Origin: Bacteroidales bacterium
Lineage (GTDB): Bacteria; Bacteroidota; Bacteroidia; Bacteroidales; UBA932
Assembly: GCA_017469425.1 (NCBI GenBank)
Contig: JAFUGJ010000024.1
Span: 1 to 64,000, forward strand
DNA length: 64,000 nt
Direction of reading: 5' to 3'
Shown: positions 1 through 8,105 of the stretch, in pieces
How positions within the stretch are numbered: position 1 is the stretch's first letter
Layout: each line of letters starts with the position of its first letter
Translations under genes and position numbers: made by a program
Notes under the pieces: generated by a model
Seen by the model: only the letters and a program-made list of their open reading frames with translations
What the model was told of the DNA's origin: nothing
Database searches by the model: none

Positions 1-270
1 ACAGAAGCCCCTTGATTTGTTTCATTTACTGTATCATCGGTGACATTTTTAGTGCCAGATTTGTCCATAATTTTGTCGTAGCCGGACATGACTACATATT
101 TCTCCCGGAGGATATCGACTTCAAATCCTCCGGTATGAGTGGCAAAGGTGGGTAACTTCAAGTTCTCCGCAGTGAAAGCGTTATGTATCTTCTCGAAGCC
201 CCGGCCCCAATTAAAATGATTGAATGAAGTATAGAATATTGCTTCAAGTCGAAGACCTTGTGGCCGGAGA
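1..270 (-). pseudogene. C-terminal remnant of an AlbA_2/divergent-AAA type ATP-binding regulator
   Basis: On the minus strand a frame runs open to the left window edge and encodes segments such as RLEAIFYTSF, NWGRGFEKIH and LPTFATHTGGFEV. These resemble the C-terminal part of the COG2865 family (putative DNA-binding, divergent AAA ATP-binding proteins), where a VFYRxGxIExWGxGI segment is followed by LPxPxFxExxGGFxV. No plausible start codon or N-terminal half lies upstream, because mntP begins ending at 343 on the same strand. I infer a 5'-truncated relic. The C-terminal end lies outside the window, so its full extent is unknown. The similarity is by eye and only moderate. Confidence 0.45.
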
Positions 271-342
271 ATGGTATATGAACGAAGCGGTGAAATAGAG
301 TACTCCAGCAGTTTGTCGAGGCGGGAAAGCCGGTGCTGCCGT

Positions 343-915
343 TCAGAGTATCGCAAGGTGTTCCAACAGAATCTTGACGCCGATGCAAATCAAGATGATG
401 CCTCCAAGGATTTCCGGTCTGATGCGCTCGCGCACAGGCTCTCCGAATCGTATGCCGAGTTCCGAACCGAGCAGGCTGAAGACAAAGGAAACTGCACCGA
501 TGACGAGAAGGGGAGTGCCCAGCGAGGTCAGGGTATCGTAGCCCGTGCATGCGAAGCTGATGCCGATGGCGAGGGCGTCGATGCTGGTGGCGACCGCAAG
601 CATCAGCTGGCTGCCCAGCCCGTAGGGATTGAAAATGCCCGTCTGCTCTCCGCGAAGGGAATCCGCAATCATTTTGGAGCCTATGATGAGCAGCAGGCCG
701 AAGGCTATCCAGTGGTCGTATGCCTCAATCAGGGAAGAGAATCTGCTGGTAAGAAACCAGCCCGCAAGAGGCATCAGGGCCTGAAAAAAGCCGAACAGGA
801 AAGCCATCCGAAGCATTACGGAAGCTTTGCGCCTGCGCACGATTATCCCTGCTACGACCGATACGGTCAGGCAGTCCATGGCGAGGGCGGCGGCTATCAG
901 CAACTGTTCAATCAT
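343..915 (-). CDS. mntP: MntP family manganese efflux pump
   Basis: This encodes a 190-residue integral membrane protein of the MntP (DUF204) family, which exports Mn2+ across the inner membrane. The sequence is almost entirely hydrophobic, with about six membrane segments. It shows the duplicated Asp-containing motifs of the family: AMDCLTVSV near residue 13 and SIDALAIGISF in the second half. The length fits the usual 180-195 residues. I chose the ATG at 915 over an upstream in-frame TTG, because that TTG is part of the -7 element TATATTTG at 922-929. It is divergent from tRNA-Cys. No manganese riboswitch was seen in the short leader. Confidence 0.93.
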   Translation of the reverse strand: MIEQLLIAAALAMDCLTVSVVAGIIVRRRKASVMLRMAFLFGFFQALMPLAGWFLTSRFSSLIEAYDHWIAFGLLLIIGSKMIADSLRGEQTGIFNPYGLGSQLMLAVATSIDALAIGISFACTGYDTLTSLGTPLLVIGAVSFVFSLLGSELGIRFGEPVRERIRPEILGGIILICIGVKILLEHLAIL

Positions 916-921
916 TGAATG

Positions 922-929
922 CAAATATA
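922..929 (-). promoter_or_regulatory. -7 element of mntP
   Basis: TATATTTG on the minus strand matches the Bacteroidetes -7 consensus TAnnTTTG. Only six bases separate it from the mntP ATG, so the transcript would have almost no leader. No clear -33 TTTG is present. Confidence 0.55.
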
Positions 930-976
930 ATAATAAGAAGTATGGTGAAGAAGCATTGGAATCAAAAAAAAGTTGT

Positions 977-984
977 TATATTTG
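977..984 (+). promoter_or_regulatory. -7 element of tRNA-Cys
   Basis: TATATTTG lies 11 bases before the mature 5' end of tRNA-Cys and matches TAnnTTTG. A weak TTGG stands 17 bases further upstream. Confidence 0.55.
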
Positions 985-995
985 CAGTCCTTTCC

Positions 996-1066
996 GGTGC
1001 GATGGCCGAGCGGTTAGGCACAGGTCTGCAAAACCTGGGACAGCGGTTCGATTCCGCTTCGCACCT
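996..1066 (+). tRNA. tRNA-Cys (GCA)
   Basis: The sequence folds into a full cloverleaf. The acceptor stem is GGTGCGA with TCGCACC, the anticodon stem CAGGT/ACCTG encloses CTGCAAA with anticodon GCA at 1028-1030, and the T arm is AGCGG-TTCGATT-CCGCT. The discriminator base is T (1066), the identity element of tRNA-Cys. CCA is not encoded. A GC-rich hairpin (1073-1079 with 1085-1091) follows, without a T run. Confidence 0.96.
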
Positions 1067-1105
1067 CAAGATGCCTCCGTCAAGCGGGGGCATAATTGTA
1101 CTGTT

Positions 1106-1498
1106 ATGTTGGAAATCGGAATCAAAGGCCGCCAGGAAACGGTGGTGGATGAAAGCAATGTTGCAAAAAACATTGGCAGCGGACGGGTCAAGGTATTTGC
1201 CACGGCCATGATGATAGCCCTCATGGAAAAGGCGGCGGTTATCAGTGTGGAGCCCTATCTGGAGCCCGGTCAGAATACCGTCGGCACGCATGTTGACATG
1301 AGCCACTGCTCCGCCACGCCCGTGGGCATGAAGGTCTATGCCGAAACCGAGCTTGTCGAAATAGACCGCCGCAGGCTCGTTTTCAAGGTGGCTGCATACG
1401 ATGAAAAGGGCTTGATAGGCGAGGGGCGCCACGAGCGTTTTATAATCGATATGGAAAGGTTCCAGGCGAAAACCGAGTCGAAGAACGAAGGGCTGTAG
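1106..1498 (+). CDS. FlK-like hotdog-fold thioesterase
   Basis: This encodes a 130-residue hotdog-fold thioesterase of the fluoroacetyl-CoA thioesterase-like (FlK) family. It carries the family pattern of a Thr in VFATAMMIALMEKAA with a Glu eight residues on, followed by VGTHVDMSH containing the catalytic His, and then ATPVGMKV. Fluoroacetyl-CoA is an unlikely substrate in a gut-type Bacteroidales; homologues in this group are annotated only as thioesterases, and the natural acyl-CoA is unknown. The start is the ATG 39 bases after tRNA-Cys; an upstream frame extension runs through the tRNA and is rejected. It may be co-transcribed with the tRNA, since no T-tract terminator separates them. Confidence 0.88.
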   Translation: MLEIGIKGRQETVVDESNVAKNIGSGRVKVFATAMMIALMEKAAVISVEPYLEPGQNTVGTHVDMSHCSATPVGMKVYAETELVEIDRRRLVFKVAAYDEKGLIGEGRHERFIIDMERFQAKTESKNEGL

Positions 1499-1535
1499 AT
1501 GTTTTTAAAATTTTTGAAAAATTTTTTAAAAATTA

Positions 1536-1566
1536 TTTGCAAACTCAAAAAAGATTACTACCTTTG
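1536..1566 (+). promoter_or_regulatory. Strong Bacteroidetes-type promoter
   Basis: TTTG at 1536-1539 is followed by 19 bases and then TACCTTTG at 1559-1566, an exact match to the -33/-7 consensus TTTG-N19-TAnnTTTG. It lies in a very AT-rich tract downstream of the thioesterase gene. Transcription should begin near 1570, more than 140 bases before the next start codon. Confidence 0.75.
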
Positions 1567-1569
1567 TAT

Positions 1570-1684
1570 TCGGGTTGAGTAAGCGAGAGTTCTTCCCCTT
1601 CAACCTATTGGTTATTAGTTTTAGTGTTATTAATTATGTGGTTAGATGAGTTGTTGCCCGTGAGGGTCACAGCTCATTTTTTTT
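1570..1684 (+). ncRNA. Candidate small RNA or attenuated leader
   Basis: The segment between the promoter at 1536-1566 and the terminator ending at 1684 is about 115 bases and has no credible reading frame. It contains a local hairpin with arms GGTTGA (from about 1573) and TCAACC. The DUF3467 gene begins just after the terminator and has its own weak -7 (TATCTTCG, 1688-1695), so either an independent small RNA or a leader that attenuates the downstream kdsC-valS operon is possible. I do not recognise an Rfam family. Confidence 0.45.
1646..1684 (+). terminator. Rho-independent terminator
   Basis: A 14-base stem (1646-1659 with 1664-1677, loop GTGA, one mismatch and GU pairs) is followed directly by a run of eight T. 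This is the strongest terminator in the left part of the window. Confidence 0.85.
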
Positions 1685-1717
1685 ATGTATCTTCGCGTTG
1701 TAATTCACATTTCAATT

Positions 1718-2041
1718 ATGAACGACGGTAACGACAAAAAAATGAATCTTAATCTGGACCCCCAGATTGCTTCCGGCTCATATGCCAATCTGGCAATCAT
1801 ATCGCACTCGCGCAGCGAGTTCGTCATCGATTTTGCAAGCACTCTTCCCGGGATGCCCGGCCCCAAGATAAGCAACCGCATTGTAATGAGCCCCGAACAT
1901 GCAAAACGGCTGCTCGGAGCTTTGAACGAAAACATAGGCAAATATGAAGCCCAATTCGGCAGAATCATGCTCGAGGGAGCCGCCAGCGGCAATACTTTCA
2001 ATCTCGCTGACATGATGCAAGGGGGAGGCGCCAAATCGTAA
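1718..2041 (+). CDS. DUF3467 domain protein
   Basis: This encodes a 107-residue cytoplasmic protein of the DUF3467 family. Conserved features are the N-terminal ASGSYANLAIISHSRSEFVIDF, a central PGPKISNRIVMSPEHAKRLL, and an amphipathic helix ending near IGKYEAQFG. The function of the family is unknown. The start at 1718 is preferred over an in-frame ATG at 1685, because 1685 directly abuts the terminator T run and precedes the probable -7 element TATCTTCG (1688-1695). The stop overlaps the kdsC start by one base (TAATG), which suggests translational coupling. It is the first gene of the operon that continues to the dipeptidase. Confidence 0.88.
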   Translation: MNDGNDKKMNLNLDPQIASGSYANLAIISHSRSEFVIDFASTLPGMPGPKISNRIVMSPEHAKRLLGALNENIGKYEAQFGRIMLEGAASGNTFNLADMMQGGGAKS

Positions 2042-2565
2042 TGAACAAGTGGAAGAAGATAAAGGCCATCACCATGGATGTGGATGGCGTGATGACCGAC
2101 GGGTGCCTCGTAGCTTTCGACAGTCATGAAATGGTGCGTATCTTCAATGCCAAGGACAGTTTCGCCATACGCGTGGCCCTGATGCGGGGGTTTCGCGTCG
2201 GCGTGTTCAGCGGGGGAGATACCGAGGGCGTGCGCAACCGCTTCCTTACATGCGGCATGGACCCTGACGACATCCACCTGGGATGCCGCGGCAAAATCAA
2301 GGATTTCAGAAGCTTCTGCACCAAATATGGCCTGGAGCCTTCGGAGGTGCTTTACATCGGCGACGATGTTCCCGATGTGCCGGTGCTGAAGGCTGCCGGG
2401 ATAGGTGCGGTTCCTGCCGATGCCGCTCGGGATGCCGTGAAAGCGGCGGACTATGTCTGCGAGGCTCCGGGCGGAAAAGGCTGCGTGAGGGAAGTCATAG
2501 AGGGCGTGCTCCGCGAGCAGGGAAAGTGGTACTTCGACGAGGGCGAATACGAAAAGATTTTCTGA
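2041..2565 (+). CDS. kdsC: KdsC-type HAD phosphatase (Kdo-8-phosphate phosphatase)
   Basis: This encodes a 174-residue HAD phosphatase of the compact C0 type. It is expected to hydrolyse 3-deoxy-D-manno-octulosonate 8-phosphate to Kdo for lipopolysaccharide inner core. The nucleophile motif is MDVDGVMTDG with Asp13 and Asp15; GDDVPDVPVL near residues 107-116 supplies the acidic Mg2+ ligands. The length fits KdsC tetramers (170-190 residues). No kdsA or kdsB lies nearby. A related sugar-phosphate phosphatase role cannot be excluded, but the motif spacing strongly favours KdsC. Confidence 0.9.
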   Translation: MNKWKKIKAITMDVDGVMTDGCLVAFDSHEMVRIFNAKDSFAIRVALMRGFRVGVFSGGDTEGVRNRFLTCGMDPDDIHLGCRGKIKDFRSFCTKYGLEPSEVLYIGDDVPDVPVLKAAGIGAVPADAARDAVKAADYVCEAPGGKGCVREVIEGVLREQGKWYFDEGEYEKIF

Positions 2566-2566
2566 G

Positions 2567-3163
2567 ATGGACCTGAAGGGAAAAAGAGTTATCCTTGCGA
2601 GCAATTCTCCCCGCAGAAAGGAGCTGCTGTCGGGGCTTGACATTGATTTTGAGGTTGATACACGGAATGATTTCGAGGAAAACTGCGGGCCTGATGTGCC
2701 GCATTGCAAGGTGCCTGCCCTGATGTCGGAAGGAAAGTCGGCAGGCTTTCACCGCCCCCTTGCCGACGGCGAAATCCTGATAACCGCCGATACCATGGTG
2801 CTTGTGGACGGCCTCATAATGGGCAAGCCTCACGGCAGGGAAGATGCGGTGCGCATGCTGAAAACCCTTTCGGGCCGCACCCATGAGGTGATTACTGCCG
2901 TTACCGTGCGAGACCCTTTCCGGCGCGAAACCGTGTCCGATTCCACCCTCGTGCGCTTCCGCAGGCTTCTCGACGAAGAAATCGATTATTATGTAGATAA
3001 TTTCAAACCCTACGACAAAGCCGGGGCGTACGGCATACAGGAATGGATAGGCTATGCGGCCATCACCGGCATCGAAGGTTCTTTTTACAATGTCATGGGC
3101 TTTCCCGTGCATCTTGTTTACGAGGAATTGATTAAATTTGCAGATTATGGAACTGAACGCTAA
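2567..3163 (+). CDS. maf: Maf-family nucleoside triphosphate pyrophosphatase
   Basis: This encodes a 198-residue Maf protein. It has the N-terminal signature ILASNSPRRKELL (about residues 9-21), the ITADTMV segment with the acidic catalytic residue, MGKPHGREDAVRML, and YDKAGAYGIQ near residue 150. Maf proteins hydrolyse dTTP, UTP or modified nucleotides to monophosphates and are linked to septum inhibition and nucleotide-pool cleaning. It follows kdsC with a one-base gap. Its 3' end overlaps the valS start by 17 bases and contains the putative valS -7 element. Confidence 0.93.
   Translation: MDLKGKRVILASNSPRRKELLSGLDIDFEVDTRNDFEENCGPDVPHCKVPALMSEGKSAGFHRPLADGEILITADTMVLVDGLIMGKPHGREDAVRMLKTLSGRTHEVITAVTVRDPFRRETVSDSTLVRFRRLLDEEIDYYVDNFKPYDKAGAYGIQEWIGYAAITGIEGSFYNVMGFPVHLVYEELIKFADYGTER
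3133..3140 (+). promoter_or_regulatory. Possible internal -7 element for valS
   Basis: TAAATTTG lies inside the maf reading frame, six bases before the valS ATG at 3147. It matches TAnnTTTG exactly and has the same spacing to the start codon as other genes in this window. The sequence also encodes Lys-Phe of Maf, so it could be chance. Confidence 0.4.
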
Positions 3164-5786
3164 ATATAACCCCTCCGAAGTGGAGGACAAATGGTACGAG
3201 TACTGGATTAACAACAGATGTTTTCATTCCGAACCCGACTCAAGGGAGGCTTATACCATAGTCATACCTCCGCCCAATGTGACCGGAATCCTTCACATGG
3301 GCCATGTGCTCAACAACACCCTCAATGATGTGCTTGTCCGCAAGGCCCGCATGGACGGCAAGAATGCCTGCTGGGTTCCCGGCACCGACCACGCGTCCAT
3401 CGCCACCGAGAGCAAGGTGGTGGCCAAACTCAAGACCAAGGGCATTTCCAAGGAGGATCTTACCCGCGAAGAGTTCCTGAAATATGCGTGGGAGTGGAAG
3501 GAAGAACATGGCGGAATCATACTCCGGCAGCTTCGCAAGCTCGGGGCTTCCTGCGACTGGGACCGCACCAAGTTCACGATGGACCCGGAACTCTCAAAGG
3601 CCGTCATCAACACCTTCGTATATTTCTACAAGAAGGGCTTGATATACAGGGGAGTGCGCATGGTGAACTGGGACCCTGTGGGGCTTACTGCAGTGAGCGA
3701 CGAAGAAGTTATCCATCGCGATACCAAGAGCCATTTCTATCATCTAAAATATTATATTTCCGACGGAAACGGCAATGCTACCGACGACTATCTGGTAATT
3801 GCCACCACCCGCCCGGAGACCATCATGGCCGATGCCGCCATCTGCGTGAATCCCAAGGATGAAAGGCATTTCCGCCTGCATGGGAAGAAGGTTCTCATCC
3901 CTCTTATCAACAGGGAGATACCTGTGATTGAAGACGATTATGTGGAGATGGACTTCGGAACCGGATGCCTAAAGGTTACTCCGGCCCACGACGCCCATGA
4001 CTACGAAATCGGGCTCCGCCACAATCTTCCCGTCATGGACATCATCGACGACCATGGACGCCTGAACGAAAAAGCGGAAATCCTTGTGGGGCAGGACCGT
4101 TTCGAGGCCCGCAAGAATATCGTGAAGATGCTGGAGGAATCCGGCAACCTCGTAAAGGTGGAGGAATATGTTTCTCCCGTGGGATATTCGGAGCGCACCG
4201 ACGCAGTCATTGAACCCAAACTTTCCGCGCAGTGGTTCCTGAAGATGGAAGACCTTGCAGCAAAGGCCCTTGAGAGCGTGGAAAGCGGAAAGGTCAGGCT
4301 CATTCCGGACAAATATCGCAACACCTACCGTCACTGGATGGAAAATGTGCACGACTGGTGCATCTCCCGTCAGCTCTGGTGGGGACAGCAGATTCCCGCA
4401 TATTATCTTCCCGACGGGAAAATCGTCGTGGAAGCTACTCCCGAAGATGCGCTGAAGGCGGCGCAGGCAATCAATCCGGCATACACCGCGGCTGATTTGC
4501 GCCAGGACGAGGATGTCCTCGACACCTGGTTCAGCAGCTGGCTTTGGCCCATCAGCGTGTTCGACACCGAAAGGCCCGGTCATCCCGACCATAAGCCTAA
4601 CCGCGACCTCGGCTACTATTATCCTACCAGCGACCTGGTTACCGGCCCGGACATCCTTTTCTTCTGGGTTGCCAGAATGATTATGGCAGGCAACGAATTC
4701 ATGGGCGACATCCCGTTCCGCAATGTATATCTTACGGGAATCGTGCGCGACAAGCTTGGCCGCAAGATGAGCAAGACTCTCGGCAACAGCCCCGACCCTC
4801 TCGAACTTATCAAGAAGTACGGAGCCGACGCCGTGCGCATCGGCATGCTGCTGTGTTCTTCTGCAGGCAACGACATTTTCTACGACGAGGCGCAGATTGA
4901 GCAGGGACGCAATTTCTGCGGCAAGATTTGGAACGCCTGGAGGCTCGTGAACGGATGGAATGTGGATACCAAGGCCGGGCAGCCCGCCCATGCACTCGAG
5001 GCGGTGAAGTGGTTCGACAACCTTCTCAGCCGCACCATCGTCGAGGTGGAGGACCATTATTCCAAATTCCGCATTTCCGATGCCCTCATGGCAATCTACA
5101 AACTCTTCTGGGATGATTTCTGCAGCTGGTATCTGGAACTCGTCAAACCCGCTTACGGAGCGGCTGTAGACGGCGTCACCTTCGATGCAACGGTCACCTT
5201 CTTCGACAAACTCCTGAAGCTCATCCATCCCGTGATGCCCTTCATCACCGAAGAGCTTTGGCAGGCGATGGAAAAGCGCGGGGCGGGCGAGACCATCATG
5301 TATCAGCGCACCCCCATGGCCGGTCCGTTTGACGCCGCCTTCCTTGCCAAATTCGTCCGTATCCAGGAGGCTGTGGCAAATGTCAGGGCCGTGCGCGCGC
5401 AGAAGGGCATACCCGCAAAGGATACGCTCGACCTGTATGTGGCCGACGACAGCCTTGCCGAACTGTATCCCGCCCTCGTGAAGCTCGCTAATGTGAGTGT
5501 GAAGGCAGGGGAGGCGGAAGGCGCTGCGGTGTCGTTCATAACCGGAACCGTCAAGATGAGCATCCCCCTTGCCGATTATGTGAATGTCGAGGAGGAAAGG
5601 GCCAAACTGAATGCGGAACTCGCATACCAGCAGAAATTCCTTGCATCCGTGCGGGGCAAACTGTCCAACGAGCGCTTCGTGGCGAATGCTCCCGAGGCGG
5701 TCGTGGCTGGCGAGCGCAAGAAGGAAGCCGACTGCCTGCAGCGTATAGAGGCCATTGAAAATTCGCTTAAATCCCTCGGCGCATGA
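3147..5786 (+). CDS. valS: Valine-tRNA ligase
   Basis: This encodes a class I aminoacyl-tRNA synthetase of 879 residues that charges tRNA-Val in the cytoplasm. The HIGH motif appears as ILHMGH within PPPNVTGILHMGHVL, and KMSKT (KMSKS motif) occurs in GRKMSKTLGNSPDPLEL. The editing domain with TTRPETIMAD lies between them. The C-terminal part has the anticodon-binding domain and a coiled coil (VNVEEERAKLNAELAYQQKF) typical of ValS. I set the start at the ATG at 3147; an in-frame TTG nine bases upstream belongs to the TAAATTTG element. The stop overlaps the next start (ATGATAG). Confidence 0.98.
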   Translation: MELNAKYNPSEVEDKWYEYWINNRCFHSEPDSREAYTIVIPPPNVTGILHMGHVLNNTLNDVLVRKARMDGKNACWVPGTDHASIATESKVVAKLKTKGISKEDLTREEFLKYAWEWKEEHGGIILRQLRKLGASCDWDRTKFTMDPELSKAVINTFVYFYKKGLIYRGVRMVNWDPVGLTAVSDEEVIHRDTKSHFYHLKYYISDGNGNATDDYLVIATTRPETIMADAAICVNPKDERHFRLHGKKVLIPLINREIPVIEDDYVEMDFGTGCLKVTPAHDAHDYEIGLRHNLPVMDIIDDHGRLNEKAEILVGQDRFEARKNIVKMLEESGNLVKVEEYVSPVGYSERTDAVIEPKLSAQWFLKMEDLAAKALESVESGKVRLIPDKYRNTYRHWMENVHDWCISRQLWWGQQIPAYYLPDGKIVVEATPEDALKAAQAINPAYTAADLRQDEDVLDTWFSSWLWPISVFDTERPGHPDHKPNRDLGYYYPTSDLVTGPDILFFWVARMIMAGNEFMGDIPFRNVYLTGIVRDKLGRKMSKTLGNSPDPLELIKKYGADAVRIGMLLCSSAGNDIFYDEAQIEQGRNFCGKIWNAWRLVNGWNVDTKAGQPAHALEAVKWFDNLLSRTIVEVEDHYSKFRISDALMAIYKLFWDDFCSWYLELVKPAYGAAVDGVTFDATVTFFDKLLKLIHPVMPFITEELWQAMEKRGAGETIMYQRTPMAGPFDAAFLAKFVRIQEAVANVRAVRAQKGIPAKDTLDLYVADDSLAELYPALVKLANVSVKAGEAEGAAVSFITGTVKMSIPLADYVNVEEERAKLNAELAYQQKFLASVRGKLSNERFVANAPEAVVAGERKKEADCLQRIEAIENSLKSLGA

Positions 5787-6190
5787 TAGAGTTCGAAACC
5801 CATATCCCGGTAAGGTATTATGAGGCGGATCCCATGGGGATCGTGCATCACAGCAACTACCTTCGTTATTTCGAATGTGCCAGGGATGAAATGATAGCAT
5901 CTTGGGGCTACGGAATAGAAAAGTGTGCTGAGGACAGCATTACTTTTCCTGTAGCATCGCTTCAGGTGAAATATCATAACCCTGCAAGAATCGGAGATAT
6001 GCTGAGGGTTACCGCCCGCATAGACGGCATTCCCCTGGCAAAACTCACCGTGAAGCAGGCCGTTTACAATCAGGACGGCGTGCTGTGTGCCGAAGGCACC
6101 GTGATACTGGGTTTCCTGAATGCAAAAACCGGGCGCATCACGGCCTGTCCGGAGAAATTCCGGAGCATCATGGAGAAGTACGACAAATGA
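5783..6190 (+). CDS. YbgC/4-hydroxybenzoyl-CoA-type acyl-CoA thioesterase
   Basis: This encodes a 135-residue hotdog-fold thioesterase. The active-site motif YYEADPMGIVHHSNYLRYFE (residues 11-30) contains the Asp of the 4-hydroxybenzoyl-CoA thioesterase subfamily. It should hydrolyse acyl-CoA or acyl-ACP thioesters in the cytoplasm; the chain length cannot be read from sequence. It overlaps valS by 4 bases and the ABC-F gene by 4 bases, so all three are translated from one message. Confidence 0.9.
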   Translation: MIEFETHIPVRYYEADPMGIVHHSNYLRYFECARDEMIASWGYGIEKCAEDSITFPVASLQVKYHNPARIGDMLRVTARIDGIPLAKLTVKQAVYNQDGVLCAEGTVILGFLNAKTGRITACPEKFRSIMEKYDK

Positions 6191-8097
6191 TCTCCATAAA
6201 CAATCTTACCGTCAATTTCGGAAGTTTTTCGCTTCTCGACCATATCAACTTCCACATCAGCGAATCCGACAAAATCGGCCTGGTGGGGAAGAATGGTGCC
6301 GGTAAGAGCACGCTGATGAAGATTATCTGCGGGGAGATGAATCCCACTTCCGGGAGCGTCGACAAGCCGCAGCATGTCAGCATAGGCTATCTTCCGCAGA
6401 TAATGGAGCATCACAGGGGGCGTACCGTCATGGAAGAAACCCTCACGGCATTCGACGAGAGCAACGAGGCCGAGAGGGCCGTGGAGAGGATTACCGCCGA
6501 ACTTTCGCGCAGAACTGACTACGAATCCAGGGAATACAGCCTCTTGATAGAGCAGCTTAACGAGCTGAACGACAGACTCGCCGTCTGGCACTCCGAGCCT
6601 CCCAAAGTGCAGGCGGAGAAGACTTTGCGCGGCCTTGGCTTCCTTCCCTCCGAACTCGGCAGGCTCACCGAGACCTTCAGCCAGGGCTGGAACATGCGTA
6701 TCGAGCTTGCCAAGATTCTGCTGAAACACCCCGACCTGCTGCTTCTCGACGAACCCACCAACCACCTTGACATAGAATCCATTGAATGGTTGGAAGGTTA
6801 TCTGAAGGATTACACCGGGGCGGTGATGCTGGTGTCGCACGACCGCAAGTTCCTCGATACGGTTACCCGGCGCACCGTGGAGCTGATGCTTTCCCATGCA
6901 TACGACTACAAGGTTCCCTATACGCAATATACCGAGCTGCGTGCAGAGCGCATCGCGCAGCAGACTGCCGCATATGAGAACCAGCAGCGCATGATAGAGA
7001 AGACCGAAGATTTTATCCGTGCTTTTCGCTATAAGCCCACGAAATCGAATCAGGTGCAGAGCCGTATAAAGGCCCTTGAAAAGCTGGACCGCATCGAAAT
7101 CGACGAAACCGACAATGCCACCCTCACGGTCAAATTCCCTCCTGCGCCGCGTTCCGGTGACATTGTCTACAAATGCTCCGACCTCACTGTAGGGTATCCG
7201 CAGAAAGTGGTTTTCGAAGGAGCCGGAATCGAGATTAAAAGAGGGGAGAAAGTCGCTTTCGTGGGGCGCAACGGGGAAGGAAAAACCACGATGATGAGGG
7301 TGATTGTAGGGGAGTTGGAGCCCATTTCGGGGGAATCCCGCCTCGGGCACAATGTGGATTTCGGCTATTTCGCCCAGAATCAGGAAGATGTGCTTGACAA
7401 AAGAGATACCGTCTTCAGCACACTCGACCGCATTGCAGTAGGGGATATCCGTACCAAATTGCGTGACATCCTGGCGCAGTTCCTCTTCCGTGGCGAAGAT
7501 ATTGACAAACGCGTCTCCGTGCTGAGCGGTGGAGAAAGGGCCCGGCTGGGCATGGCCAAGCTGATGCTTCAGAGCCATAATCTGCTTGCGCTCGACGAGC
7601 CTACCAACCACATGGACATCAAGAGCAAGGACATACTCAAGCAGGCCCTGAAAGCGTTTGACGGAACCCTTGTGATAGTGTCGCACGACCGCGATTTCCT
7701 GGATGGTCTCGTGGACAAGCTCTATGAGTTCCGCGACGGCCATGTCCGCGAATATCTCGGGGGAGTAAGTGATTTTCTTGCAAAGCGGCGTATAGAATCG
7801 TTGCAGGAACTGGAACGCTCCGCACCTGCAGTGACGGCGGAAAGCGCCCCTTCTCCTGCCGGACGCGTTTCATACAGTGAGGCAAAGGAGAAGAGCCGGG
7901 AAGAGAGGAAAAGACGCAACAGGATTGATTTTCTGGAAAAAGAGATAGCCAGGCTCGAGCATAAGATGAAACAGATTGAATCGGTGCTCGAGGCTCCCGG
8001 GGAGGGCGACGACATAATGGAACTCACGCGCGAATATCTCGAATGTAAGCGCGAGCTTGATGCCAAGACCGAGGAGTGGGGTGAATTTTTAGATTAG
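6187..8097 (+). CDS. ABC-F family ATPase (Uup/EttA-like)
   Basis: This encodes a 636-residue soluble ABC-F protein with two ATPase domains and no membrane segments. The first domain has Walker A GKNGAGKST (residues 35-42) and Walker B LLLLDEPTNHLD; the second has GRNGEGKTT, signature LSGGERARLGMAK, and ALDEPTNHMD. The linker between them is rich in Glu, Gln and Lys, and a C-terminal coiled coil (REERKRRNRIDFLEKEIARLE) is present as in Uup. ABC-F proteins act on the ribosomal E site as translation factors or resist ribosome-targeting antibiotics; the Uup-like coiled coil argues for a housekeeping role. It starts in an ATGA overlap with the thioesterase stop. Confidence 0.93.
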   Translation: MISINNLTVNFGSFSLLDHINFHISESDKIGLVGKNGAGKSTLMKIICGEMNPTSGSVDKPQHVSIGYLPQIMEHHRGRTVMEETLTAFDESNEAERAVERITAELSRRTDYESREYSLLIEQLNELNDRLAVWHSEPPKVQAEKTLRGLGFLPSELGRLTETFSQGWNMRIELAKILLKHPDLLLLDEPTNHLDIESIEWLEGYLKDYTGAVMLVSHDRKFLDTVTRRTVELMLSHAYDYKVPYTQYTELRAERIAQQTAAYENQQRMIEKTEDFIRAFRYKPTKSNQVQSRIKALEKLDRIEIDETDNATLTVKFPPAPRSGDIVYKCSDLTVGYPQKVVFEGAGIEIKRGEKVAFVGRNGEGKTTMMRVIVGELEPISGESRLGHNVDFGYFAQNQEDVLDKRDTVFSTLDRIAVGDIRTKLRDILAQFLFRGEDIDKRVSVLSGGERARLGMAKLMLQSHNLLALDEPTNHMDIKSKDILKQALKAFDGTLVIVSHDRDFLDGLVDKLYEFRDGHVREYLGGVSDFLAKRRIESLQELERSAPAVTAESAPSPAGRVSYSEAKEKSREERKRRNRIDFLEKEIARLEHKMKQIESVLEAPGEGDDIMELTREYLECKRELDAKTEEWGEFLD

Positions 8098-8105
8098 ATA
8101 AGGCC

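Noticed and set aside
1073-1091. GC-rich hairpin after tRNA-Cys as a terminator
   Set aside because: The stem is good (GCCTCCG/CGGGGGC) but no T run follows, so it is noted only with the tRNA.
3969-5900. 643-codon open frame on the minus strand inside valS
   Set aside because: It mirrors valS codons in GC-rich DNA and encodes no recognisable motif; valS itself is beyond doubt.
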